This document shows positions 1-5,944 of a stretch of DNA of 5,944 nucleotides, in pieces. The notes below the pieces were generated by a model, which did not search any database, was not told the origin of the DNA, and was given only the letters and a program-made list of their open reading frames with translations. The DNA lies in the NCBI GenBank assembly GCA_016196505.1, contig JACPXO010000120.1:1-5944 (forward strand), read 5' to 3'. The number at the start of each line of letters is the position of its first letter. The stretch's first letter is position 1. The position numbers and the translations under genes are program-made. The DNA comes from Candidatus Omnitrophota bacterium (GTDB lineage Bacteria > Omnitrophota > Gorgyraeia > 2-02-FULL-51-18).

Positions 1-249
1 GATATTGGGAGCGACCCAAGCTTTCGTTTTTATCTTCTCTATGACCTCCGTGAGGGGTAGCACGCGGTACCCGTGACCTTTTAAAAATTCCATCTGCCGC
101 TCGAAAGTTTTCAAGCTGACGTTCAAACTGGAAGTCTCTTCCCCGCTACCGACATGATGGTACATGAGCACAGGCACTTCCATGCGGGACTGGACAAAAA
201 ACACGGCAAGCGCGCACGCCGCCAGGATCAGAAGGGTCCGTTTTTTCAC
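1..249 (-). CDS. Membrane-anchored polysaccharide deacetylase (CE4/NodB type), N-terminus only
   Basis: Only the first 83 codons are inside the window; the gene continues past the left edge. Residues 1-20 start with a basic KKR and then a hydrophobic run (TLLILAACALAVFF), which looks like an uncleaved signal anchor. LAAC at 9-12 resembles a lipobox, but hydrophobic residues continue after the Cys, so an anchor is the simpler reading. Residues 25-34 (VPVLMYHHVG) followed by LNVSLKTFERQMEFLKGHGY are the typical opening of envelope polysaccharide deacetylases, which use a metal to remove N-acetyl groups from glycans. The catalytic Asp-Asp and HxxxH motifs would lie outside the window, so activity cannot be judged. 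The GTG start at 249 is chosen for its strong Shine-Dalgarno, its GTGA overlap with the upstream stop and the anchor it includes; the ATG at 183 would delete the anchor. As the last visible gene of an LPS block, it may act on LPS sugar or another exported glycan (inference). Confidence 0.8.
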   Translation of the reverse strand, partial: MKKRTLLILAACALAVFFVQSRMEVPVLMYHHVGSGEETSSLNVSLKTFERQMEFLKGHGYRVLPLTEVIEKIKTKAWVAPNI

Positions 250-2387
250 GACCCCTCCGGCGCCGCATGCTCGGTCGCGTAGATCAGAGGCCGGCTTTCT
301 TTGATGAAATGAAGCACCGCGTCCAGCACTTCCTGGACCGTGATCTTCTTCATGCAAATAAGACCTATGGGACAGCTCCGTAGGTAACAGGGGCTGCAGT
401 GAATTTCTTTCCAAAAAACCTGATGCCGCGCGGGCGCCACCAAATGCCGTTTAGGATCCGTGGGCCCGAACAGGGCGATGAGAGGCACCTCGGCGCTGGA
501 AGCGATGTGCATCGGCGCCGAATCCGAACTGATGAACACCTGACACCGCCGTACCAGAGCCGTGAGTTCCGTAAGAGAGGTTTTTCCCACGGCGTTGATG
601 GGCTTGTTGCGGGTCATTTGCATCAGCTGGTCCGCGAGCGGCTCATCGTCCGCCGAACCCGTCACCACCACCCGCACATTCCGGCGGGCCAGCTCATCGC
701 AAAGTCTGGCAAAATTTTCCAGGGGCCACTGCTTGGTCGGCCATCGCAGGGACGAGCCGGGATTGATCCCGACCAGCGTCTGCGTGGGAGCCAGCCACTG
801 GGATTCGAGGAAAGAAACCACTTTCGCATCCTCTTCTTTTTCGGTCCAAAGTTCAAGCCGCTTATCAAAGGAATCCATGCCCAAAAGCTTCAAGACGCGG
901 AACTGATGTTCAAGGGGCGCGACTGAAACGCCCTCGGTATCTTTGGTTTTACGGTTGAGAAAGAACGACCACTTTCCGTTGTCGTGACCGGCGCGGACGC
1001 TCGCGCCGCATAAAAACGCAAGGGCATGGCTTGTCCGGTTATTCTGCAGGTCCACCACGATATCAAAATCTTCCTTGGCCAAAAGCTTGGCCATTTTGAA
1101 AAGTCCCTTCAAAGCGTGCAGCTTGTCCGAGGGCTCTTCATAAACGATGACATCGCTCACATACGGGCAGTTGCGGATGACCTTTCTTGATTTTCGTCCG
1201 ACGAGCACCGAGATCCAGGCGTCCGGAAACTTCTGTCTCAGCGCCCGAAGGGACGGAATGCTCAAGATCACGTCGCCCATCGCGCTGAGTTTGATCACCA
1301 ATATCTTTTTGCGCGACAACGCTTCCCGGTACGCCTCCAAAGTTTTTTGGAACATAAGGTCGAGACCGAACTCTCGTTCCACCTTTTTTCTAAGCTCCGC
1401 GGCAAGGCGCTCGCCCAGCGCCGGGTCTTTCAGGATCCTGAGGATGGCGTCCGCCAAAAGTCTCGGATCGTCGGGCGGGACCAGAAGACCGTCTTTTTCC
1501 GGCTCCAAAATATCCGTGAGCCCTCCCATGCGGGTCGCCACGACCGGGACCCCGCAGGCCCCCGCTTCAATGGCCACGCGGCCGAACGCTTCTTCGCCCA
1601 CGGCCGGCACGACGAGCACCGACATCTTCGAAAGAAGCTGGGGAATATCGTAACGCGTCCCCAAAAACTCCACGCAATGCTGAAGCCCGAGACGCCGGGT
1701 CAGTGACAAAAGCTCTTCCTTGTACTGGGGTTTGGGGGCATCCCCGATGATCTGAATGCGGACGTTCGGCAAAACACGCGTGACCCTGGCCATCGCTTTT
1801 AAAAATAAAGGATGGCCTTTGATCGGCGTGATCCTGCCGATGAGGCCGATAAGGATCTCTTGGGAGGGGCCCTTTTCGGCGAGGCTGCGGAACCGGAATT
1901 CCTCAAGGTCCACGCCGCGGTGGATCAAACGGATCTTATTGTAGGGAACGCCGAAACTATCGCGCATGCGCCGGCCGATAATGTGGCTGGCTACCACCAC
2001 GATCTTTCCCCAACCCATGACGCGGCTGAACCAATGGTCGCCGTAAAAACCATGACAAGTCGTCACAAAGGGCACCTGGGTAGTCCGGCTGACAAAGTAG
2101 GCCACCCAGGCCGGCACGCGGCTTCGGGCGTGGATCACCTCGATATTTTCCTTGCGCACGATCTTGATCAGCATCCGCACCGAATACATCATGGCGAAAG
2201 GAGAACGGCGATGCACCGGAAGGGCGTAGTGGGTCACTCCCGCCGAAGCCAGGTCGCCGACCAGAGGCCCGCCGGCGGATACGACGACCGCCTTATGCCC
2301 GTGCTTCATGAGGTACTTGGCCAAGTCCACCGTGCCCCGTTCCACACCCCCGGATTTGAGCTCGGGCAACACTTGAAGGATATTCAT
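246..2387 (-). CDS. Two-domain glycosyltransferase: GT4 family fused to GT9 (ADP-heptose:LPS heptosyltransferase-like)
   Basis: A 713-residue protein carrying two complete GT-B enzymes in one frame. Residues 1 to about 355 are a GT4 (group 1) transferase: N-terminal loop SGGVERGTVDLA at 12-23, GLIGRITPIKG at 181-191 with the basic Arg/Lys pair that binds donor phosphates, and the EX7E motif E266-E274 before GACGVPVVATRMGG. Residues from about 359 to 700 are a GT9 transferase: KKILVIKLSAMGDVILSIPS at 360-379, INPGSSLRWPTKQWP at 541-555, SDSAPMHIASS at 621-631, LFGPTDP at 639-645 and a C-terminal Cys cluster (C664, C667, C672, C678). GT9 enzymes transfer heptose or related sugars to the LPS inner core at the cytoplasmic membrane face. 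The ATG is preceded by GAGGTG and overlaps the upstream stop as TAATG. The fusion point is near position 1315. An in-frame TTG at 1319 could allow separate GT9 translation but no stop divides the halves. Sugar specificity cannot be read from sequence. Confidence 0.9.
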   Translation of the reverse strand: MNILQVLPELKSGGVERGTVDLAKYLMKHGHKAVVVSAGGPLVGDLASAGVTHYALPVHRRSPFAMMYSVRMLIKIVRKENIEVIHARSRVPAWVAYFVSRTTQVPFVTTCHGFYGDHWFSRVMGWGKIVVVASHIIGRRMRDSFGVPYNKIRLIHRGVDLEEFRFRSLAEKGPSQEILIGLIGRITPIKGHPLFLKAMARVTRVLPNVRIQIIGDAPKPQYKEELLSLTRRLGLQHCVEFLGTRYDIPQLLSKMSVLVVPAVGEEAFGRVAIEAGACGVPVVATRMGGLTDILEPEKDGLLVPPDDPRLLADAILRILKDPALGERLAAELRKKVEREFGLDLMFQKTLEAYREALSRKKILVIKLSAMGDVILSIPSLRALRQKFPDAWISVLVGRKSRKVIRNCPYVSDVIVYEEPSDKLHALKGLFKMAKLLAKEDFDIVVDLQNNRTSHALAFLCGASVRAGHDNGKWSFFLNRKTKDTEGVSVAPLEHQFRVLKLLGMDSFDKRLELWTEKEEDAKVVSFLESQWLAPTQTLVGINPGSSLRWPTKQWPLENFARLCDELARRNVRVVVTGSADDEPLADQLMQMTRNKPINAVGKTSLTELTALVRRCQVFISSDSAPMHIASSAEVPLIALFGPTDPKRHLVAPARHQVFWKEIHCSPCYLRSCPIGLICMKKITVQEVLDAVLHFIKESRPLIYATEHAAPEGS
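252..258 (-). promoter_or_regulatory. Ribosome binding site of the deacetylase gene
   Basis: GGAGGGG on the minus strand ends two bases before the GTG start and lies inside the last codons of the GT4-GT9 gene. It supports the GTG at 249 as the start instead of the ATG at 183. Confidence 0.7.
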
Positions 2388-4351
2388 TATCTCAACACCT
2401 CTTCAACCGCCTCACGAAGAACCTCGCGGTCTCCGTCGCTCGACGAAACCGCGGACACCGGTAAGGAAACCCTCGTGAAGATCTCTTGAAGCGTCGCCGG
2501 GTCGGCCTCCGCCGCGCGGCCGGTTTCATAGAGACGGTTCAAAAATGAGCGGTACTTTGACTTAAGACGACTTTTGTCGAACGGCAGAAAGACTATCACG
2601 CGCTTCCCCGAAGCGACGGCCTCCGAAACCATGGACATCGATTCCCCCGACACCAAAACAAGGTCACAAAGGCCCAAAATGCCCTGAACCACGCCCGGGC
2701 GGTTGGCCTCATTGGCGACGACGAGAAGCCGGCATCGCTCATTTTCTTTGAAATACCGTTTCAAGAGAGCATCCGCCCATGAGGGTGTGCGCCGCGAGGA
2801 AGTCGCTAAAAGGGCCGCGCCCGTGGACCGGCAATGCCGATCCAGCGCATCAAAAATTCCCTGAAGGGGGGCTTCCACAAAGCGCACGTCGTCCGTATCA
2901 CCACCCACGAGCAACCCTATTTTTTGGATGGACCCGGTTAACCCCGTCTCCTCCGCCAAACGTCGCGACTCCGTTTCAAGCGCTTCGGACGATGAAAAGA
3001 CCAAGGCGCCTTCCGTGGTGAACACATTAGCCGCTTTTTTAATTTTATCATGACGCGGCACGATCAAGACGTCGAAATACCGGGGGGAAAAGGACGGTTT
3101 CATCACCACCACGGATCTGGCGGAGTTTTCTTCCTTCATGTAAAGATTCGCGCCCAAAAGAGAATGGCCGCAGGAAACCACAATGTCGGCATAGGCCCTT
3201 GACAGGGTCTCGAAACAGTCCGGGACCAAGGCCAGGCGGCAAAACCACCGCTTGAAAGGAAATCGTCCGCCCGTCAATAGCACCCAAGCCCCCAAAAAAT
3301 TTTTGAACAGCTCGTTCTTGAATTTTACTTCGACGCAGCGCCGCGTAAGGCACGCGTCGGGAAGGCCCCGGTTTTTAAAGCGTTCCCGGATCGCCTCGAA
3401 CACCGTCAGGGACTGGTTTTGATGCCCCGGCTTGCCGTCGCTCAAGACCAAGACGGTGCGGTTTGGCGTCGATTTCCAACGCCGGTGCGCCCACAACCAT
3501 TGGTCCGGACGCCGCCGGATCTTGGTTTCCAAGACTCGGGCGAACTGCTGTAACAAGATCCTTTCGGCGTCCTCGGACGAGACCCCGCTCTCTGGAATTT
3601 CGAGCGGGCCCTCTACCTCCACCTCGTGCCGGCTGCCGTCCACGCGGCTGATAAACACGGGGAAAATGACGGCCCCTGTGCGAAGCGCAAACGCGGCCGC
3701 GCCCCCGGGCGTCGAGGAAAGCCGGTTAAAAAAATCGACGAACACGCCGTTCTTGCCGCCGTCCTGATCGCTCAGCATGCCGACGATGCGGCCGCTTTTA
3801 AGGGCGCGCAGGATCTCCCGGATCGGCATCCCTTTACGGATGATCTGAGTGCCTTTGGAGGCCCGGATCCGGTTCAAATATTCGTCGGAACGCGGGTGTT
3901 TTTGCACGCGCGCCAAGGCGACCATCGGGTAACCCAACAAACTTCCCGCGACGTTCAAGAGTTCCCAGTTCCCGAAATGAGCCGTCAAAAAAATAATGCC
4001 GCGCCGTTCCCGCAAAGGCCCCTGCAATTTCTCGGCTCCGATGACCTTCACGTGAGATTCGATATAACGCCTGTCCATATCGGGGATCCGGAGCATCTCC
4101 GCCGCGGACATGGCCAGATTTTGGAAAGACCGGAGCGCGATACGCTCAAGCTCAAGCGCCGGCCTCTCCCCCGCAAAGGCCGCCCTCAGGTTCTTAAGGG
4201 CGATCTTCCTTCTTTTGCTCAGAAAAAAGACGAGAGTGCCCAGAGCCCGGGCGATCCCGAGGGAAACACCCCAGGGAAGCCCATGCGTCAGAAAACGCGC
4301 GCCGCGCGTCGTATTAAGGATTAACGCATCTTCGAAGGAAGTCTTCTTCAT
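2387..4351 (-). CDS. Lipid A late acyltransferase (LpxL/HtrB family) fused to an ELM1-type putative glycosyltransferase
   Basis: A 654-residue protein in one open frame with two modules. Residues 1 to about 293 are a lysophospholipid/lipid A acyltransferase: hydrophobic N-terminal segment, RRKIALKNLRAAF at 47-59, the catalytic HX4E motif H125-FGNW-E130, SDQDGGKNGVFVDFFNRLSS at 194-213 and TPGGAAAFALRTGA at 214-227. This family adds the secondary acyl chain to Kdo-lipid A at the inner membrane. Residues from about 298 to 654 match the ELM1 (COG3660/PF06258) family: LSDGKPGHQNQSL at 303-315, VGGDTDD at 482-488, ATSSRRTP at 516-523 and SGESMSMVSEAVASGKRV at 568-585. Bacterial ELM1 proteins are thought to be GT-B glycosyltransferases of envelope sugars, but the reaction is unproven. 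The fusion point is near position 3470. The ATG at 4351 lies inside lpxK (38-base overlap) without a clear Shine-Dalgarno, so coupling to lpxK is likely; the start fits the family's usual N-terminus. Confidence 0.88.
   Translation of the reverse strand: MKKTSFEDALILNTTRGARFLTHGLPWGVSLGIARALGTLVFFLSKRRKIALKNLRAAFAGERPALELERIALRSFQNLAMSAAEMLRIPDMDRRYIESHVKVIGAEKLQGPLRERRGIIFLTAHFGNWELLNVAGSLLGYPMVALARVQKHPRSDEYLNRIRASKGTQIIRKGMPIREILRALKSGRIVGMLSDQDGGKNGVFVDFFNRLSSTPGGAAAFALRTGAVIFPVFISRVDGSRHEVEVEGPLEIPESGVSSEDAERILLQQFARVLETKIRRRPDQWLWAHRRWKSTPNRTVLVLSDGKPGHQNQSLTVFEAIRERFKNRGLPDACLTRRCVEVKFKNELFKNFLGAWVLLTGGRFPFKRWFCRLALVPDCFETLSRAYADIVVSCGHSLLGANLYMKEENSARSVVVMKPSFSPRYFDVLIVPRHDKIKKAANVFTTEGALVFSSSEALETESRRLAEETGLTGSIQKIGLLVGGDTDDVRFVEAPLQGIFDALDRHCRSTGAALLATSSRRTPSWADALLKRYFKENERCRLLVVANEANRPGVVQGILGLCDLVLVSGESMSMVSEAVASGKRVIVFLPFDKSRLKSKYRSFLNRLYETGRAAEADPATLQEIFTRVSLPVSAVSSSDGDREVLREAVEEVLR
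2396..2401 (-). promoter_or_regulatory. Ribosome binding site of the GT4-GT9 gene
   Basis: GAGGTG on the minus strand lies eight bases upstream of the ATG at 2387, inside the last codons of the preceding gene. With the TAATG stop/start overlap it supports this start and suggests coupled translation. Confidence 0.55.
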
Positions 4352-5294
4352 CGGCCAGTTCGAATTCGATCTGAAGCACCAACGGATTGAAAAGATTCTC
4401 GTCCTGCCCCTTTTTGCCCTTAAGGAGCGGCTCCATCCGGTAAAAATCCTTTTCAGTAGTGATGACTTCTTTGATGCCCACTTCTTTAGCGCGGCGCATG
4501 AAATCCTTGAGCTCCTGGACCGTGTAGCCATGATGATCGTCGAAGCGGGCCGCCAGCAATATCTCGGTTCCGAGAGACTCCACCGTCTTCTCGAAGGAAT
4601 ACGGGTCCCCGATCCCGGAGATCGTCGCGACCTTCTTGCCTTTGACCGACTCGAGCGGAACGAACCGGTTCCGCTTAAAATCCATGAATTGCACCGGGCG
4701 GTGCACCGCCTCAAAGATCACCGCCCCGGGCTTGATCTCCAAGAGCCGCTGCTTGATCCAGTGCAGGTTTTTGGAGCCGATGTTGCTCTTGGTCAGCACG
4801 AACACATCCGCGCGTTTCAGATTTTCCAGCGGCTCGCGGAGCGTTCCTTTCGGAATGAGCCCCCCCGGCCCGAACGGTGACGTTGAATTTATGTTCACGA
4901 TGTCCAGATCACGGTGCAGACGAATGTGCTGGAAACCATCGTCCAGGATCAAAAATTCGGCCTGATGCTTGGCCACCGCTTCACGCGCCGTTTTCACGCG
5001 GTCGCGGCCGACCAGGATCGGGATATTGGGGAGCCGTTTTTTCAGCTCGAGCACCTCGTCCTTGCCATACCCCCGCGTCAGGATCGCGGGCCGTTTTCCC
5101 ATTTCGGCCAGGTCTTGGCACAGCCGGGCCACCAAGGGGGTTTTTCCGGTCCCTCCCCAGGTGATATTGCCCACACTGATCACACGGGCACCCACTTTCT
5201 TGATGCGGTTCGGCAGGCGGCGGGTGCAGGCCTGGCTCAGGTTCAACAATGCCAAATAGATCATCGAAAAAAAAGTAGCGACGACTCTCTTCAT
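4314..5294 (-). CDS. lpxK: Tetraacyldisaccharide 4'-kinase (lipid A 4'-kinase)
   Basis: A 326-residue protein, close to the usual LpxK length. LpxK uses ATP to phosphorylate the 4' position of the tetraacyl disaccharide 1-phosphate, giving lipid IVA at the inner membrane. Residues 4-20 are the hydrophobic N-terminal helix. VGNITWGGTGKTP at 41-53 is the Walker A loop (K51, T52), followed by ILTRGYG at 71-77. KDE at 78-80 sits where the family's G-D-E-P motif lies. DDGFQH is at 118-123, FDDHHGYT at 251-258 carries the His pair, and ITTEKD at 278-283 is the family's C-terminal block. No expected motif is missing. The ATG at 5294 is preferred over an in-frame ATG at 5339 because it has a good Shine-Dalgarno, overlaps the waaA stop as ATGA and gives the normal LpxK N-terminus. 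The 3' end overlaps the next gene by 38 bases. Confidence 0.96.
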   Translation of the reverse strand: MKRVVATFFSMIYLALLNLSQACTRRLPNRIKKVGARVISVGNITWGGTGKTPLVARLCQDLAEMGKRPAILTRGYGKDEVLELKKRLPNIPILVGRDRVKTAREAVAKHQAEFLILDDGFQHIRLHRDLDIVNINSTSPFGPGGLIPKGTLREPLENLKRADVFVLTKSNIGSKNLHWIKQRLLEIKPGAVIFEAVHRPVQFMDFKRNRFVPLESVKGKKVATISGIGDPYSFEKTVESLGTEILLAARFDDHHGYTVQELKDFMRRAKEVGIKEVITTEKDFYRMEPLLKGKKGQDENLFNPLVLQIEFELADEEDFLRRCVNP

Positions 5295-5803
5295 GAAGAC
5301 ACTCCTTTTGTTTCCCTTGCAAGAACGGACAATACCCAATCGCGATTCTTAAGCGTCGCTCCCTGATGAAACGCCACCAGACCCCGCGCGGCCTCTCCCA
5401 TGCGGTGCCTGCGCTCAGGATCGCGCATTAATTTTAAAAGCTCATTTTTAAGCGTCTCTTTCCCTGAAACTTCAACCCCGGCTCCGGCCTCCTTAAAGGC
5501 CTGGACCATTTCCCTGAAATTGCTCATCCAGGGGCCGAATAAAACCGGTTTGCCAAAATAGGCCGGTTCGACCAAATTATGCCCGCCGATCGGCACAAAA
5601 CTGCCTCCGATAAAAACCGCGTCGGCGATCCTGTAAAAATCCGCTAAAACACCCATCCGGTCAAGCAGATACGCCGAGGGTGTCGGTGGCGCGTCGCCGG
5701 AAAGGCGGGAAATTCTCACGAAGGACAGCCCTTTTTTCGCCGCCTGCTTTTCGAGGGATGCGATACGGTCCGGGTGTCTCGGCGCGATGAGCAGCTTTAA
5801 ATT
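5291..5803 (-). CDS. waaA: 3-deoxy-D-manno-octulosonic acid (Kdo) transferase, C-terminal domain; 5' part lost or scrambled
   Basis: WaaA (KdtA) is a GT-B enzyme that moves Kdo from CMP-Kdo to lipid A at the inner membrane. About 170 C-terminal residues are recognisable. NLKLLIAPRHPDR at the start holds the family's PRHP motif, then LLDRMGVLADFYRIADAVF, then GGSFVPIGGHNLVEP, the signature donor-binding loop, and GKPVLFGPWMSNF. The product ends GVSS, with its TGA overlapping the lpxK ATG. Full-length enzymes have roughly 420 residues; the N-terminal domain with the membrane anchor and catalytic Glu is absent. The frame stays open to a GTG at 5887, but the codons between 5804 and 5887 show no WaaA similarity in this frame, and 5887 is exactly where an inverted copy of the gene begins. 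I therefore give only the homologous part. Loss of the 5' end is more likely a sequence artefact than a real pseudogene, since lpxK is intact and coupled. Confidence 0.85.
   Translation of the reverse strand, partial: NLKLLIAPRHPDRIASLEKQAAKKGLSFVRISRLSGDAPPTPSAYLLDRMGVLADFYRIADAVFIGGSFVPIGGHNLVEPAYFGKPVLFGPWMSNFREMVQAFKEAGAGVEVSGKETLKNELLKLMRDPERRHRMGEAARGLVAFHQGATLKNRDWVLSVLARETKGVSS
5301..5307 (-). promoter_or_regulatory. Ribosome binding site of lpxK
   Basis: AAGGAGT on the minus strand, six bases before the ATG at 5294 and inside the last codons of waaA. It decides the lpxK start in favour of 5294. Confidence 0.75.
5568..5625 (-). repeat. Inverted repeat, left arm (inside waaA)
   Basis: This 58-base segment of waaA encodes the DAVFIGGSFVPIGGHNLV signature. 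Its reverse complement is found without a mismatch at 5887-5944. This arm lies in its proper gene context and is the original. Confidence 0.95.
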
Positions 5804-5886
5804 TCCGTGGTCCCGCCGACAAACCGTTCGCGGCTGAGACTCGTGCCGTTGAACTTGTCGATCTGCGTTCGGCGATAGCGGTTCCA
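5804..5886 (-). other. Disrupted junction upstream of the recognisable waaA sequence
   Basis: These 83 bases separate the recognisable waaA C-terminal domain from the inverted copy at the right edge. The waaA reading frame gives unrelated residues here. In a different minus-strand frame, 5807-5830 reads RERFVGGT followed by T, loosely like the (A/G)GSTH segment that should precede PRHP by about 28 residues; it is then followed by a stop. One reading is a deletion with frameshift that removed about 20 codons, but the match is short and may be chance. No other gene, repeat or hairpin was recognised. Confidence 0.4.
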
Positions 5887-5944
5887 CCGACGCGGTTTTT
5901 ATCGGAGGCAGTTTTGTGCCGATCGGCGGGCATAATTTGGTCGA
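5887..5944 (+). repeat. Inverted repeat, right arm (copy of waaA signature in opposite orientation, at window edge)
   Basis: The last 58 bases read on the plus strand as DAVFIGGSFVPIGGHNLV, identical at the nucleotide level to the minus-strand waaA at 5568-5625. The arms are 261 bases apart. The match starts abruptly at 5887 and continues to the edge, so its true length is unknown. An exact inverted internal piece of an essential gene at a sequence end most resembles an assembly fold-back or an amplification chimera. Confidence 0.9.

Noticed and set aside
1812..2489. A 225-codon plus-strand open frame opposite the GT4 domain
   Set aside because: Antisense to conserved GT4 sequence, His/Asp-rich low-information composition, no known domain.
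3626..4324. A 232-codon plus-strand open frame opposite the acyltransferase
   Set aside because: Antisense to the HX4E-bearing acyltransferase domain and without family features.
4352..4714. Upstream extension of the acyltransferase frame to an ATG at 4714
   Set aside because: These codons are an out-of-frame reading of lpxK, Arg/Ser-rich and unlike any acyltransferase N-terminus; the ATG at 4351 gives the expected family start.
4110..4880. A 256-codon plus-strand open frame opposite lpxK and the acyltransferase
   Set aside because: It lies antisense to two well-supported genes, has Arg/Pro-rich composition without any recognised motif, and has no convincing ribosome binding site. It is a shadow of the coding strand.
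5295..5339. Upstream lpxK start at 5339
   Set aside because: It would add 15 non-conserved residues and overlap waaA by 49 bases, while the ATG at 5294 has a clear ribosome binding site.
5661..5933. A 90-codon minus-strand open frame at the right edge
   Set aside because: It overlaps waaA out of frame and crosses the inverted-repeat junction; no motif recognised.
5568..5944. A natural stem-loop, attachment site or transposon end
   Set aside because: The 58-base arms are internal waaA coding sequence, the loop is 261 bases, and no transposase or target duplication is present; an artefact explains it better.

Overview
The window is a tightly packed, single-strand block of cell-envelope genes. 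All five genes are on the minus strand, so transcription runs from high to low coordinates. They make lipopolysaccharide (LPS): a Kdo transferase (waaA/kdtA, 5' part lost), the lipid A 4'-kinase LpxK, a lipid A late acyltransferase fused to an ELM1-type putative glycosyltransferase, a GT4-GT9 double glycosyltransferase, and the N-terminus of a membrane-anchored polysaccharide deacetylase that runs off the left edge. The host is therefore a Gram-negative, LPS-making bacterium. The divergent sequences, the two large fusions and the ELM1 neighbour suggest an uncultured candidate-phylum lineage (an Omnitrophota-like organism is my guess, from memory of similar gene sets, at low confidence).

Layout from right to left. 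5887-5944 is an exact inverted copy of 58 bases of waaA (5568-5625). 5804-5886 is a stretch that does not read as waaA in the correct frame. 5291-5803 is the waaA C-terminal domain. 4314-5294 is lpxK. 2387-4351 is the acyltransferase-ELM1 fusion. 246-2387 is the GT4-GT9 fusion. 1-249 is the start of the deacetylase. The joints are an ATGA overlap, a 38-base overlap, a TAATG overlap and a GTGA overlap. There is no intergenic space, so no internal promoter or terminator is expected and none was seen. The promoter must lie beyond the right edge.

Together the genes describe a path. LpxK phosphorylates the lipid A disaccharide, WaaA adds Kdo, the acyltransferase adds a secondary fatty acid, and the ELM1, GT4 and GT9 modules probably extend the core sugars. 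The deacetylase may trim N-acetyl groups from an envelope glycan. No RNA genes, mobile elements, CRISPR arrays or phage genes were seen. The most notable biology is the pair of adjacent two-enzyme fusions. The most notable anomaly is the fold-back at the right edge, which is probably an assembly or amplification artefact that truncates waaA.
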